In this document: positions 19,488-28,952 of the stretch, in pieces | How the letters are laid out: the number at the start of each line of letters is the position of its first letter | Numbering within the stretch: the first letter of the stretch is position 1 | Origin: Pseudomonas shahriarae | Lineage (GTDB): Bacteria; Pseudomonadota; Gammaproteobacteria; Pseudomonadales; Pseudomonadaceae | Direction of reading: 5' to 3' | Assembly: GCF_014268455.2 (NCBI RefSeq) | Contig: NZ_CP077085.1 | Span: 5,683,001-5,747,000 of the forward strand | DNA: 64,000 bases | Made by a program: the position numbers and the translations under genes | The notes under the pieces: model-generated | What the model saw: the letters and a program-made list of their open reading frames with translations, nothing else | Told to the model about the DNA's origin: nothing | Database searches by the model: none

Positions 19488-19769
19488 TCAAGCGTAGGTG
19501 TCGATCAACGTGCCGAGCATTTCGTCGGAAGCCTTGGCGACTTTCGCGCCCAACTCCACCTGAAACTTGCCTTCGGCCAGTTCCACCATATTGCTCGCCG
19601 AGTCGGTCGGCTGGCCGCGATTGACCGCCTGCAAGCGATCATTCTGGGCATCCGAAGGCTGGCCGGTGGCGGCACTGGCAATTTTGCCGGCGGCCTGGTC
19701 GACGCGGTTCTGCCCGGCCTGAATAGTGCTCAGGCCTGAATAAAACGCACTGCTTCCAGAGATTTCCAT
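19488..19769 (-). CDS. Small protein resembling flagellar rod/hook ends (PA0505-like)
   Basis: A 93-residue protein with no full match I can name. Its N-terminal segment (AFYSGLSTIQAGQNRVDQAA) and C-terminal segment (LGAKVAKASDEMLGTLIDT) resemble the two helical ends of flagellar rod/hook proteins, joined by a short Gln/Asp/Ser-rich linker in place of the usual middle domain. The start at 19769 is chosen over the longer frame from 19817. It lies downstream of bioD on the same strand. The flagellar resemblance is pattern recognition only. Confidence 0.7.
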   Translation of the reverse strand: MEISGSSAFYSGLSTIQAGQNRVDQAAGKIASAATGQPSDAQNDRLQAVNRGQPTDSASNMVELAEGKFQVELGAKVAKASDEMLGTLIDTYA

Positions 19770-19874
19770 GGCGAACCTGCCTTGCAATAAATCATGAACC
19801 CTTATTGAAGCAGACAATCTGGCAAAAGGCCCGTCAATAACACTAATGGCATAATGCCTTATCGCTAGGAAAAA

Positions 19875-20555
19875 CTAATCAAGCAAGTCCAGTTGCAGGT
19901 AACCGGCCACTGCTTCGGCCGTGGGCTGCTTGAGTCTTGGCACTCGGCCCAGGCAGGGGGCCGGCAGGCGTTCGGCCAAGGTGGCGAGGTTTTCTTCCAG
20001 ACGGGAGGTCTTCGGGTCGATGATATTGGCCACCCACCCCGCCAGCGGTAAACCGTCCCGGGCGATGGCTTCGGCGCTCAACAACGCATGATTGATGCAG
20101 CCCAGACGCACGCCCACCACCAGGATCACCGGCAGCCCCAAGGCCTTGGCCAGGTCGGACAGGTTGTGCTGATCGGCCAGCGGCACGCGCCAGCCGCCTG
20201 CGCCTTCGATCAAGGTGAAGTCCGCGTGTTTATCGAGGATGTGCCGCATTGGCTTGAGCAGCGCTTGCACGGTCAACGCCACACCGGCTTCACGGGCCGC
20301 CAGGTGCGGCGCGATGGCGGGCTCGAAGGCCAGTGGATTGACCTCGGCATAAGCCAACGGCAACGAGCACTCGGCCAGCAAGGCCAGGGCATCGGCGTTG
20401 CGCAAGCCACGGGAGGTCACTTCGCAGCCCGAGGCCACCGGCTTGCCGGCGGCCGTGCTCTTGCCCGCTTGCCGTGCGGCATGCAGCAGGCCTGCGGCGA
20501 CGGTGGTCTTGCCGACATCGGTGTCCGTGCCGGTGATGAAATAGGCGGCGCTCAT
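19875..20555 (-). CDS. bioD: Dethiobiotin synthetase
   Basis: ATP-dependent carboxylase of 226 residues that closes the ureido ring of dethiobiotin. The P-loop GTDTDVGKT lies at residues 9-17, and EGAGGW carries the second conserved acidic motif. GGAGAA lies 6 nt before the ATG. The start overlaps the bioC stop by four bases (ATGA), so the longer frame to 20903 is ignored. It is the last gene of the bio operon before the small PA0505-like gene. Confidence 0.95.
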   Translation of the reverse strand: MSAAYFITGTDTDVGKTTVAAGLLHAARQAGKSTAAGKPVASGCEVTSRGLRNADALALLAECSLPLAYAEVNPLAFEPAIAPHLAAREAGVALTVQALLKPMRHILDKHADFTLIEGAGGWRVPLADQHNLSDLAKALGLPVILVVGVRLGCINHALLSAEAIARDGLPLAGWVANIIDPKTSRLEENLATLAERLPAPCLGRVPRLKQPTAEAVAGYLQLDLLD

Positions 20556-21364
20556 AATGGTTTCTCCAATACGGCGTACACGACTTGATAGGTTGCCGGC
20601 AGCCCCTGGGTCTGGCGAAACTGCTCGTAGGCCTGCACCAGTGCAACAACCCGTGCCCGGCCCGTCAAGCCACCGGGGCGCCCCGGGTTCAGATTGTGCG
20701 CGCCCAATGCTTTCAATTCGTGGGTCAGGCTGCGCACATCCGGGTAATGCAACACATGGGCACGTTGCTCCAGGTTGACCACACGCAAGCCACTGTCCGC
20801 ACACAGCTGTTGATAAGTACTGAACGGGCGGAAGCGATTGACGTGCACCATCCCATCCGCCGCCCGCCAGCTTTCGCGCAGTTCGTCCAGGGTGCCGACG
20901 CACAGGCTGGCAAACGCCAGCACACCGCCAGGCTGCAGCACGCGCCGGGCTTCACTGAGCACCGCGGCAAAATCGGCACACCACTGCACTGCCAGGCTGG
21001 AGAAGATTAACTCGCAGCTTGCATCCTGTAACGGCAAGCGCTCGGCATCCCCGGCAATAAAGTACTCAGCACCGCCCAATGGCCGGGCGTGATTAAGCAT
21101 GCCTTCGGCGATATCCAGCGCCAGGCCCTGGCCCTCGGGGAACACACTGTCTAATGCGCGGCTGAAATACCCGGTGCCGCACCCCAGGTCCAGCCAGCGC
21201 TGGGGAAGCAAGGCTGACGGCAGACGGGACAGCAGTTCGCCGCCCACATCACGCTGCAACGCGGCCACGCTGTCATAACTGGCCGCCGCCCTGGAAAACG
21301 ACGCCGCGACCTGGCGCTTGTCGGGCAAGGCGCCCGGCAGTGGAGGATGGGACAAATCAGTCAT
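20552..21364 (-). CDS. bioC: Malonyl-ACP O-methyltransferase
   Basis: SAM-dependent methyltransferase of 270 residues that caps malonyl-ACP so that fatty acid synthesis can build pimeloyl-ACP. Motif I is [12 protein letters not shown]. The start [10 protein letters not shown] at 21364 lies just within the bioH 3' end; an in-frame ATG at 21376 is a possible alternative. It overlaps both bioH (8 bp) and bioD (4 bp), showing tight coupling. Confidence 0.93.
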   Translation of the reverse strand: MTDLSHPPLPGALPDKRQVAASFSRAAASYDSVAALQRDVGGELLSRLPSALLPQRWLDLGCGTGYFSRALDSVFPEGQGLALDIAEGMLNHARPLGGAEYFIAGDAERLPLQDASCELIFSSLAVQWCADFAAVLSEARRVLQPGGVLAFASLCVGTLDELRESWRAADGMVHVNRFRPFSTYQQLCADSGLRVVNLEQRAHVLHYPDVRSLTHELKALGAHNLNPGRPGGLTGRARVVALVQAYEQFRQTQGLPATYQVVYAVLEKPL

Positions 21365-22088
21365 CACCGCACTCATGCAAAAAAGCCTGGATCGCCCCCG
21401 CCACTCCGTGGGGGTTGTCCAGTAGGAAAGCGTGGCCGGCCTGTTCAATCAGACCGACTTCGACATCTGGCAGCAACTTCAACAACTCAATAGCCGCCTC
21501 ACAGGGCACCAACTCATCCAGGCCGGCAAACAGATGCAACTGCGGGCCACGAAAGGCCTGCAAGGCCTCGCGAGTATCCAGTTGCGCGAGCAGTTCAAGG
21601 CCGGTCATCAGCACACTGGAGGGGGTAGCCGGCGCGCTGCTGACCAGCAAGCGCGCAATGCCCCGTGGGTCTTGCGTGCCCTTGGCGCACAGCAGGCCGA
21701 AACGTTTGAGGGTGACTTGTGAGTCGGCATGGCAACCGGCCAGGAATGCATCGAAAGTCTGCGCCTGCATCGCGCTGGGCCAGCCCTCATGCGCCACAAA
21801 ACATGGGTTGCTGGCCAAAGTCAGCAGGCCGCAGCAGCGCTCGCCGCGCCGTGCCGCCAACTCAGAGGCGAGCATCCCGCCCAACGACCAGCCGCCCAGC
21901 CAGGCGTTATCGGGCAAGGTGGCATCGAGTTCGTCGAGCCATTCGTCGAGGTCGCTGCCCGCCAGCGCCGGCAACGGTTCGATATCTACCCGCAGGTGCT
22001 CGTCCAAACCGCGCAAGGCGGCGGCCAAAGGCTCCAGCGGCGAGACACCCAGGCCCCAGCCGGGGAGCAATATCAGTCGATCACGCAT
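21357..22088 (-). CDS. bioH: Pimeloyl-ACP methyl ester esterase
   Basis: Alpha/beta hydrolase of 243 residues that removes the methyl cap after pimeloyl chain assembly. The nucleophile motif is GWSLGG, and the late His ([10 protein letters not shown]) completes the triad. It starts [12 protein letters not shown], typical of BioH, and overlaps bioF by 8 bp and bioC by 8 bp. Confidence 0.94.
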   Translation of the reverse strand: MRDRLILLPGWGLGVSPLEPLAAALRGLDEHLRVDIEPLPALAGSDLDEWLDELDATLPDNAWLGGWSLGGMLASELAARRGERCCGLLTLASNPCFVAHEGWPSAMQAQTFDAFLAGCHADSQVTLKRFGLLCAKGTQDPRGIARLLVSSAPATPSSVLMTGLELLAQLDTREALQAFRGPQLHLFAGLDELVPCEAAIELLKLLPDVEVGLIEQAGHAFLLDNPHGVAGAIQAFLHECGDD

Positions 22089-23259
22089 GGTCGGACTCCC
22101 GGCCTGACAAACGCAAACACGTGTCCAATGCGTCTAACAATAGTCGTACCTGCGCCTCGCTGTGGGCGGCGGTCAAGGTCACGCGCAAGCGCGCGCTGCC
22201 GGCCGGCACCGTGGGCGGGCGGATGGCCGTGACCATGATCCCGCGTTCGCGCAGCATCTGAGACAGGCGCATCGCCCGGGCACTGTCGCCAATCATGATT
22301 GGCTGGATCGGCGTGAAGCTGTCCATCAGCTCCAGGCCGATCTGCTCGGCGCCCTGGCGGAACTGACGGATCAGCGTGCACAGATGCTCGCGTCGCCAGT
22401 GCTCGCTGCGCAGCAGCTCCAGACTTTTCAGGGTCGCACAGGCCAGCGCCGGCGGTTGGCTGGTGGTGTAGATGTATGGGCGGGCGAACTGGATCAGGCT
22501 TTCGATCAGTTCCTCACTGCCAGCCACAAACGCCCCGGCGGTGCCGAAGGCCTTGCCCAGGGTGCCGACCAACACCGGCACATCCTCCTGGCTCAGGCCG
22601 AAATGCTCGACAATCCCGCCCCCCGTGGCGCCCAACGGGCCGAAGCCATGGGCGTCATCCACCATCAGCCAGGCGCCCTTGGCCCGGGTTTCGCGGGCCA
22701 GCGCCGGTAGGTCCGCCAGGTCGCCGTCCATGCTGAACACACCGTCGGTGACCACCAGGGTATTGCCGCTGGCTTTTTCCAGGCGCTTGGCCAGGCTGAG
22801 CGCATCGTTGTGCAGATAGCGATTGAATCGTGCGCCGGAGAGCAAACCCGCATCCAGCAGGGACGCGTGGTTGAGGCGGTCTTCGAGCACCGTATCGCCC
22901 TGCCCCACCAATGCGGTGACGGTGCCGAGGTTGGCCATATACCCGGTGGTGAACAGCAAGGCACGCGGGCGCCCGGTGAACTCGGCCAAGGCCTCCTCCA
23001 ACTCATGATGCGGGGTGCTATGGCCGACCACCAGGTGCGAAGCCCCCCCGCCGACGCCCCAGCGGGAAGCCCCGGCCTGCCAGGCTTCGATAACTTGCGG
23101 ATGATTGGCCAGGCCCAGGTAGTCGTTATTGCAAAAGGCCAATAGCGGCTTGCCGTCTACCACCACCTGCGGCCCCTGGGGGCTCTGCAGCAGCGGGCGC
23201 TGGCGATAGAGATGGTCTGTACGGCGGGCAGCGAGGCGCGCGGCGAGATCGAAAGACAT
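22081..23259 (-). CDS. bioF: 8-amino-7-oxononanoate synthase
   Basis: PLP-dependent alpha-oxoamine synthase of 392 residues that condenses pimeloyl-ACP with L-alanine. The PLP lysine lies in VGTLGKAFG, and the conserved FCNNDYLGL appears near residue 45. It starts [17 protein letters not shown] palindrome lies between it and bioB, 94 bp upstream; the 3' end overlaps bioH. Confidence 0.95.
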   Translation of the reverse strand: MSFDLAARLAARRTDHLYRQRPLLQSPQGPQVVVDGKPLLAFCNNDYLGLANHPQVIEAWQAGASRWGVGGGASHLVVGHSTPHHELEEALAEFTGRPRALLFTTGYMANLGTVTALVGQGDTVLEDRLNHASLLDAGLLSGARFNRYLHNDALSLAKRLEKASGNTLVVTDGVFSMDGDLADLPALARETRAKGAWLMVDDAHGFGPLGATGGGIVEHFGLSQEDVPVLVGTLGKAFGTAGAFVAGSEELIESLIQFARPYIYTTSQPPALACATLKSLELLRSEHWRREHLCTLIRQFRQGAEQIGLELMDSFTPIQPIMIGDSARAMRLSQMLRERGIMVTAIRPPTVPAGSARLRVTLTAAHSEAQVRLLLDALDTCLRLSGRESDHA

Positions 23260-23294
23260 GCTGGCCTCGGTAGATCAGGTTGGACTCGACCCAC

Positions 23295-23322
23295 TGTAGG
23301 AGCTGGCTTGCCTGCTCCCACA
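23295..23322. repeat. REP palindrome in the bioB-bioF gap
   Basis: Imperfect palindrome of the GGAGCTGGCTTGCCTGCTCCCACA type within the 94-bp spacer. In a transcript it would form a hairpin between two genes of the biotin operon. Confidence 0.75.
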
Positions 23323-23353
23323 TTTGGATTGCACTCCAACAGGGAGATGGGGG

Positions 23354-24409
23354 TCAGACGGCGGCGTTGTAGAACTGCTCGCTGCTTTTCTGCTCGACCA
23401 ACGCCTGCTCAATCGCCGCCTGGTGCACTTCATCGGCATGCTCTTCGCGGGCTTCCGGCAGGATGCCCAGGCGCGAGAACAGTTGCATGTCCTTGTCCGC
23501 CTGCGGGTTGGCGGTGGTCAGCAATTTGTCACCGTAGAAAATCGAGTTGGCACCGGCAAAGAACGCCAGGGCCTGCATCTGCTCATTCATTGCCTCGCGG
23601 CCGGCGGACAGGCGCACGTGGGATTTCGGCATCAGGATGCGCGCCACGGCGAGCATGCGGATAAAGTCGAACGGGTCGATATCCTCGGCATTTTCCAGGG
23701 GCGTACCGGCCACCTTGACCAGCATGTTGATCGGCACCGACTCCGGATGCTCCGGCAGGTTGGCCAGTTGGATCAGCAGGTTGGCGCGATCGTCCAGGGA
23801 TTCGCCCATGCCGAGGATGCCGCCCGAGCAGATCTTCATCCCCGAATCACGCACATACGCCAGGGTTTGCAGGCGCTCGCTGTAGGTGCGGGTGGTGATG
23901 ATCGAGCCGTAGAACTCCGGCGAGGTGTCCAGATTGTGGTTGTAGTAGTCGAGGCCGGCCTGGGCCAGGGCCTCGGTCTGGTCCTGGTCGAGACGGCCAA
24001 GGGTCATGCAGGTTTCCAGGCCCATGGCCTTCACCCCTTTGACCATCTGCAACACATAAGGCATGTCTTTGGCCGACGGGTGCTTCCAGGCCGCGCCCAT
24101 GCAGAAACGGGTCGAACCGATGGCCTTGGCGCGTGCAGCCTCTTCGAGGACTTTCTGCACTTCCATCAGTTTTTCTTTTTCCAGGCCGGTGTTGTAGTGG
24201 CCCGACTGCGGACAATATTTGCAATCTTCCGGGCAGGCACCGGTTTTGATCGACAGCAACGTCGACACCTGCACCCGATTGGCATCGAAATGCGCGCGGT
24301 GCACGGTCTGCGCCTGGAACAACAAGTCATTGAACGGCTGGACGAACAGGGCTTTGACTTCGGCCAAAGACCAGTCGTGACGCAGAGTGGCAGTGAGGCT
24401 GGCGCTCAT
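23354..24409 (-). CDS. bioB: Biotin synthase
   Basis: Radical SAM enzyme of 351 residues that inserts sulfur into dethiobiotin. The cluster motif CPEDCKYC (CxxxCxxC) is present, and conserved YNHNLDTS and GGILGMGE follow. It is the first gene of the minus-strand bio order, divergent from comF by 92 bp. bioA is not in the window. Confidence 0.96.
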   Translation of the reverse strand: MSASLTATLRHDWSLAEVKALFVQPFNDLLFQAQTVHRAHFDANRVQVSTLLSIKTGACPEDCKYCPQSGHYNTGLEKEKLMEVQKVLEEAARAKAIGSTRFCMGAAWKHPSAKDMPYVLQMVKGVKAMGLETCMTLGRLDQDQTEALAQAGLDYYNHNLDTSPEFYGSIITTRTYSERLQTLAYVRDSGMKICSGGILGMGESLDDRANLLIQLANLPEHPESVPINMLVKVAGTPLENAEDIDPFDFIRMLAVARILMPKSHVRLSAGREAMNEQMQALAFFAGANSIFYGDKLLTTANPQADKDMQLFSRLGILPEAREEHADEVHQAAIEQALVEQKSSEQFYNAAV

Positions 24410-24501
24410 GGGCGATTCCTTGTTTATGCTTGGGCAAGCGCTGTGGGCAGGGCAATACCCACAGGCACGACACGGATGCTCGGCATATTTAAGGAAGATT
24501 C

Positions 24502-25245
24502 ATGCACTGTCAACCCAGTCACAAACGCGAAGTTTACATCTGGTCAAAAAGCAACCAAACCTGTTTGATCTGTGATGAAGCCACCGACTCGCCTTCAACG
24601 GTGTGCAACGCCTGCGAACTCGATCTGCCGTGGCTGACGGACGGCTGTCGCGTGTGTGCCCTGCCGCTGCCGATGAGCGGGCTGATCTGCGGCGAATGCC
24701 AGCGCTCACCGCCGGCGTTCCATCAGGTGACCGCACCTTGGACCTACAGCTTCCCGGTGGACAGCCTGATCAGCCGCTTCAAGCATCAGGGCAAATGGCC
24801 TCTGGGCCATCTGTTGGCCAATCTATTGGGGCAATGTCTGCAAGACGGCTTCGACAACGCCGAACTGACCCGCCCCGACCGCCTGCTTCCCGTACCGATG
24901 GCCGCCAAACGCCTGCGCCAGCGCGGCTATAACCAAGCCGCCATGCTCGCCCGCTGGCTAAGCCAAGACCTCGACCTCGACCTGGCCTTGGATGAACACA
25001 TGCTGTTGCGCCCTCAAGACACCATCGCCCAGCAACAATTGGCAGCCAAACAACGCCAGCGCAACTTACTCAAGGCGTTTGCCCTGGCCCCCGACGCACA
25101 GGTGCGCGGCCAGCACCTGGCGCTGGTGGACGATGTGCTGACCACCGGCGCCACCGCCCACAGCCTGGCCCGCCTGCTGCTGCACGCCGGCGCGCGCCAG
25201 GTCGACGTGTACTGCCTGGCGCGCACGCCCAAGCCCGGCACATGA
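24502..25245 (+). CDS. comF: ComF-family phosphoribosyltransferase-like protein
   Basis: A 247-residue protein with an N-terminal double zinc-ribbon (CLIC, CNAC, CRVC, CGEC pairs, residues 20-75) and a C-terminal phosphoribosyltransferase domain with the PRPP loop VDDVLTTGAT. ComF proteins assist handling of incoming single-stranded DNA during natural transformation. It is divergent from bioB, and the modE-like gene begins 65 bp downstream. Confidence 0.88.
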   Translation: MHCQPSHKREVYIWSKSNQTCLICDEATDSPSTVCNACELDLPWLTDGCRVCALPLPMSGLICGECQRSPPAFHQVTAPWTYSFPVDSLISRFKHQGKWPLGHLLANLLGQCLQDGFDNAELTRPDRLLPVPMAAKRLRQRGYNQAAMLARWLSQDLDLDLALDEHMLLRPQDTIAQQQLAAKQRQRNLLKAFALAPDAQVRGQHLALVDDVLTTGATAHSLARLLLHAGARQVDVYCLARTPKPGT

Positions 25246-25310
25246 CTTGACTCTGGCGCCGCCTGCCCGCAACGTCCGGTGCATTCCAAATCAGTGTGCA
25301 GCCGTTCGCC

Positions 25311-26075
25311 ATGCCTTTACCGTCGCTGTTGAGCCAACATATTGTCCGTCGCCCGCAACGCATCGCCTTGCTGCAACACATCGCCGAACAGGGCTCCATC
25401 ACCCGGGCGGCGAAAAGCGCGGGTTTGAGTTACAAGGCCGCGTGGGATGCCATTGATGAACTGAACAACCTGGCGCAAAAACCGCTGGTCGAACGTAGCG
25501 TCGGCGGCAAGGGCGGCGGCGGTGCGCGACTCTCGGCAGAGGGCGAGCGGGTGTTGCGCCTGTATCAGCGCCTGCAAACCCTGCAAGCCCAGGTGCTGGA
25601 GGCCGCCGAAGACGCCAGCGACTTCAACCTGCTGAGCCGCCTGATGCTGCGCACCAGTGCGCGTAACCAATTGCATGGCCAGGTGATCGCCATGGATAGC
25701 CATGGTCGCAATGACCGGGTGCGCCTGGAACTGGCCGGCGGCTTGACCCTCGATGCACAGATCACCCACGACAGCACGCTGCGCCTGGAGCTGGAAATCG
25801 GCACTGAAGTGGTGGCATTGATCAAGGCCGGTTGGCTGGAGCTGATCGCTGCCGACCAGGCGCCGGTGCCTGGGTTTAACTGCATGGGCGGCCAGGTCGA
25901 GGCGGTTCTTGATGCAGAGGATGGTCCCAGTGAGGTGCGCATAGCCTTGCCCAATGGCCTGGTGCTGTGTGCGCTGGCGGCGCCCGAGCAGCTCAAGGCG
26001 CTGGGGGCGGGTGAAGGCACGCAGGTTCAGGTGCAGTTTGCGCCGAGCAATGTGCTGTTGGGTACGCCGGTTTAG
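25311..26075 (+). CDS. modE: ModE-type molybdate-responsive regulator
   Basis: A 254-residue regulator with an N-terminal winged HTH (residues 15-80, GSITRAAKSAGLSYKAAW) and two C-terminal MOP/TOBE molybdate-binding modules (about 115-185 and 190-253). The ATG at 25311 is used; an in-frame GTG at 25296 is possible, and neither has a strong ribosome site. No molybdate transporter genes are adjacent, so it acts at distant sites or its targets lie elsewhere. Confidence 0.86.
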   Translation: MPLPSLLSQHIVRRPQRIALLQHIAEQGSITRAAKSAGLSYKAAWDAIDELNNLAQKPLVERSVGGKGGGGARLSAEGERVLRLYQRLQTLQAQVLEAAEDASDFNLLSRLMLRTSARNQLHGQVIAMDSHGRNDRVRLELAGGLTLDAQITHDSTLRLELEIGTEVVALIKAGWLELIAADQAPVPGFNCMGGQVEAVLDAEDGPSEVRIALPNGLVLCALAAPEQLKALGAGEGTQVQVQFAPSNVLLGTPV

Positions 26076-26077
26076 GG

Positions 26078-26150
26078 CCTCATCGCGGGCAAGCCCGCTC
26101 CCACATTTGAGCGGTGTACACAGAAACATTGTGTGGGCTTGCCTGCGATA
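26078..26150. repeat. REP pair between modE and srkA
   Basis: CATCGCGGGCAAGCCCGCTC at the left and GTGTGGGCTTGCCTGCGATAG at the right form an inverted, slightly divergent REP pair starting 3 bp after the modE stop. Confidence 0.8.
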
Positions 26151-26236
26151 GCAATGGCACACGCGCCACCTATCCAAGGCCCGGTGCGATACCATACCCG
26201 GCCGGACGCGGCGACCTGCTGCGCGCAGGAGTTCGC

Positions 26237-27211
26237 ATGGCCCACCCGTTTGAAACATTGACCCCCGACCTGGTTCTCGATGCTGTCGAAAGCATCGGTT
26301 TCCTCAGCGATGCTCGCGTATTGGCGCTCAACAGCTACGAAAATCGCGTCTATCAGGTCGGCATCGAAGACTCCGAGCCATTGATCGCCAAGTTCTATCG
26401 CCCCCAGCGCTGGACCAACGAGGCGATCCTCGAAGAACACCGCTTTACTTTCGAACTGGCCGAGTGCGAAGTCCCGGTCGTCGCCCCGATGATCCATAAC
26501 GGTGAAAGCCTGTTCGAACACGCGGGCTTTCGTTTCACCCTGTTCCCCCGTCGTGGTGGCCGGGCGCCAGAGCCGGGCAATCTCGATCAGCTGTACCGCC
26601 TCGGGCAGTTGCTCGGGCGCTTGCATGCGGTCGGCGCCACCCGCCCTTTCGAGCACCGCGAAGCCCTGGGCGTGAAGAACTTCGGTCACGACTCCCTGAA
26701 CACCCTGCTTGAAGGCAATTTCATCCCCAAGAGCCTGTTGCCTGCCTACGAATCCGTGGCCCGTGACCTGCTCAAGCGTGTGGAGGATGTGTACAGCGCC
26801 ACGCCGCACAAGAACATCCGCATGCATGGCGACTGCCACCCCGGCAACATGATGTGCCGCGACGAGATGTTCCATATCGTCGACCTCGACGACTGTCGCA
26901 TGGGCCCGGCGGTGCAGGATTTGTGGATGATGCTTGCTGGTGATCGTCAGGAATGCCTGGGGCAACTGTCGGAACTGATGGATGGCTACCAGGAATTCCA
27001 CGACTTCGATCCCCGCGAACTGGCGCTGATCGAGCCGCTACGTGCCCTGCGCCTGATGCACTACAGCGCGTGGCTGGCACGGCGCTGGGATGACCCGGCA
27101 TTTCCGCACAGCTTCCCGTGGTTTGGCAGCGAGCGGTATTGGGGCGACCAGGTGCTGGCGCTGCGCGAGCAATTGTCGGCGCTCAACGAAGAGCCCCTGA
27201 AACTGTTCTGA
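26237..27211 (+). CDS. srkA: Stress response kinase A (YihE/RdoA family)
   Basis: Ser/Thr protein kinase of 324 residues with a choline-kinase/APH-like fold. The catalytic loop HGDCHPGNM and the metal-binding VDLDD motif are intact. In E. coli SrkA counters stress-induced cell death. AGGAG at 26227-26231 lies 5 nt before the ATG at 26237; the longer frame from 26114 runs through REP sequence. Confidence 0.9.
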   Translation: MAHPFETLTPDLVLDAVESIGFLSDARVLALNSYENRVYQVGIEDSEPLIAKFYRPQRWTNEAILEEHRFTFELAECEVPVVAPMIHNGESLFEHAGFRFTLFPRRGGRAPEPGNLDQLYRLGQLLGRLHAVGATRPFEHREALGVKNFGHDSLNTLLEGNFIPKSLLPAYESVARDLLKRVEDVYSATPHKNIRMHGDCHPGNMMCRDEMFHIVDLDDCRMGPAVQDLWMMLAGDRQECLGQLSELMDGYQEFHDFDPRELALIEPLRALRLMHYSAWLARRWDDPAFPHSFPWFGSERYWGDQVLALREQLSALNEEPLKLF

Positions 27212-27224
27212 CACTGGCCTCGCT

Positions 27225-27251
27225 GTGGCGAGGGGCTTGTGCCCTCGCCAC
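27225..27251. repeat. REP-like hairpin after srkA
   Basis: GTGGCGAGGG and CCCTCGCCAC form a perfect 10-bp stem around a short loop 13 bp downstream of srkA. It could stabilise the 3' end or act as a weak terminator. Confidence 0.75.
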
Positions 27252-27326
27252 AAAAAGTCAGCACGCATTTCCTGACAAACATCCTTACAATTGCGGCATT
27301 GTTAGCTGCCTAAGCAAGGATTCTGC

Positions 27327-28211
27327 ATGCAAGCCGCCAACCCGCGTCGCGGGTACATTCTGGGCCTGAGTGCCTACGTCATCTGGGGCCTGTTCCCGCT
27401 CTACTTCAAAGCCATCGCCAGCGTCCCGGCGGCCGAAATCATCGTCCACCGCGTACTGTGGTCGGCGCTGTTCGGCGGTTTGCTGTTGCTGGTGTGGAAA
27501 CACCCCGGCTGGTGGCGCGAACTGCGGGACAACCCCAAGCGCCTGGCGATCCTGGCGTTGAGCGGCTCATTGATCGCGGGCAACTGGCTGACCTATGTGT
27601 GGTCGGTCAACAGCGGGCGCATGCTGGAGGCCAGCCTGGGTTACTACATCAACCCGCTGGTCAACGTACTTTTGGGCATGCTGCTCCTCGGCGAACGCCT
27701 GCGGCGCCTGCAGTGGGTGGCCGTCGGGCTGGCCGCCGTGGGCGTTGCGCAACAGGTGTGGCAGGTCGGCAGCTTGCCGTGGGTGTCGCTGGTGCTGGCG
27801 CTGACCTTTGGTTTCTATGGTTTGATCCGCAAGCAGGCGCCGGTCAAGGCGCTACCGGGGTTGGTGGTGGAAACCTGGATGCTGGTGCCGATTGCCCTGG
27901 CGTGGCTGCTGCTCAACCCCACAGCCCATAGCGCCAACCTGGCATTCTGGAGTACTTCCGAGGCCTGGTGGCTGGTGGCCGCAGGCCCGGTGACATTGAT
28001 TCCCCTGGTCTGCTTCAACGCTGCGGCACGGCATCTGCCCTACACCACCCTGGGCTTTTTGCAGTACCTGGCGCCGACCCTGGTGCTGCTGCAAGCGGTG
28101 CTGTTGTTCGACGAACACATGAGCCCCGCCAGCCTGGTGGCGTTCGTGTTTATCTGGGCCGGGCTGGCGGTGTATAGCGTTGATGCATGGCTGAGCCTGC
28201 GCAAACGCTGA
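27327..28211 (+). CDS. rarD: RarD, EamA-type transporter
   Basis: A 294-residue inner membrane protein with about ten hydrophobic helices and two EamA repeats. The N-terminus RRGYILGLSAYVIWG and the LEASLGYYINPLVNV segment identify the RarD subgroup, annotated as chloramphenicol-sensitive protein; the substrate is unknown. AAGGA precedes the ATG. It follows srkA in the same direction. Confidence 0.92.
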   Translation: MQAANPRRGYILGLSAYVIWGLFPLYFKAIASVPAAEIIVHRVLWSALFGGLLLLVWKHPGWWRELRDNPKRLAILALSGSLIAGNWLTYVWSVNSGRMLEASLGYYINPLVNVLLGMLLLGERLRRLQWVAVGLAAVGVAQQVWQVGSLPWVSLVLALTFGFYGLIRKQAPVKALPGLVVETWMLVPIALAWLLLNPTAHSANLAFWSTSEAWWLVAAGPVTLIPLVCFNAAARHLPYTTLGFLQYLAPTLVLLQAVLLFDEHMSPASLVAFVFIWAGLAVYSVDAWLSLRKR

Positions 28212-28225
28212 TCAAATAACGTACA

Positions 28226-28264
28226 AAACCCTGTAGGCCACGGCCGGCGTGGCTTACAGGGTTT
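28226..28264 (+). terminator. Long palindromic terminator after rarD
   Basis: AAACCCTGTA ... TTACAGGGTTT encloses a second stem GCCACG/CGTGGC, giving a long near-perfect hairpin 15 bp after the rarD stop. Being symmetrical, it could serve both strands. Confidence 0.82.
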
Positions 28265-28395
28265 CACCCCAAGGTTATCCACAACCTGATCCCCGGCGTT
28301 TGTGCACAAGCCGTTGAAATTGCTCGTTTTTTGCTCAATACACTACACGCCACGGCCGGCGTGGCCTGGCGCCGGGTCTCTACAGCTTATCCACA
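28237..28395 (+). other. Two palindrome plus DnaA-box units
   Basis: The 17-bp palindrome GCCACGGCCGGCGTGGC occurs identically at 28237-28253 and 28349-28365. In each copy a perfect DnaA box (TTATCCACA) begins exactly 38 bp after the palindrome start, at 28275 and 28387. Sequence between palindrome and box is not conserved. Single TTATCCACA sites also occur inside genes in this window, so binding is not shown. Confidence 0.55.
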
Positions 28396-28433
28396 GGCCC
28401 ATGCAAGATTTAGATGAACAACCCTGTGGACGG

Positions 28434-28952
28434 TTATTCCTCGCTGCGCAGTTGCAGTTCCACCATCAAATCATCGGCCAGGGTTTCCAGGGCGGCTTGC
28501 AGCGTGTCCAGTGCCAGGCTGGACGGCACCGCCAACGCGGCCTCGGCGTGAAACAACGGGTCACTGCTCATGGGCGCCGGACGCACGTCGGTGCTCAGGC
28601 GTTCCAGGTTGACCCCTTGCTTGCTCAACAGCGCGGTGATCTCGCGCACGATCCCCGGCCGGTCATTGCCCACCAGGGTCATCAGGATCGGTTTGCTCGC
28701 CGAGGCTTGCGCGCCGCTGCTCTCGCCCACCAGCACGCGGATGCCATGGGTGGACAGGTCCTCCAGGGCGCTGACCAACTCACTGCGGTTTTCCATCGGC
28801 ACACTGACCCGCAGGATCCCGGCAAATTGCCCGGCCATATGGGCCATGCGACTTTCCAGCCAGTTGCCGCCGCGCTCGGCAATGCAGTGGGCAACACGTT
28901 CGACCACGCCGGGTTTGTCGGCGGCGATCACGGTGAGTACGAGATGGTCCAT
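28434..28952 (-). CDS. Two-ACT-domain regulator (GcvR-like)
   Basis: A 172-residue cytoplasmic protein made of two ACT domains (about residues 1-80 and 88-170), each beginning with a typical small-molecule-binding turn (ADKPGVVERV, NDRPGIVREI). It resembles GcvR, the glycine-responsive repressor partner in E. coli, and occupies the place of PA0484. No enzyme domain is present. The effector in Pseudomonas is not known from sequence. Confidence 0.82.
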   Translation of the reverse strand: MDHLVLTVIAADKPGVVERVAHCIAERGGNWLESRMAHMAGQFAGILRVSVPMENRSELVSALEDLSTHGIRVLVGESSGAQASASKPILMTLVGNDRPGIVREITALLSKQGVNLERLSTDVRPAPMSSDPLFHAEAALAVPSSLALDTLQAALETLADDLMVELQLRSEE

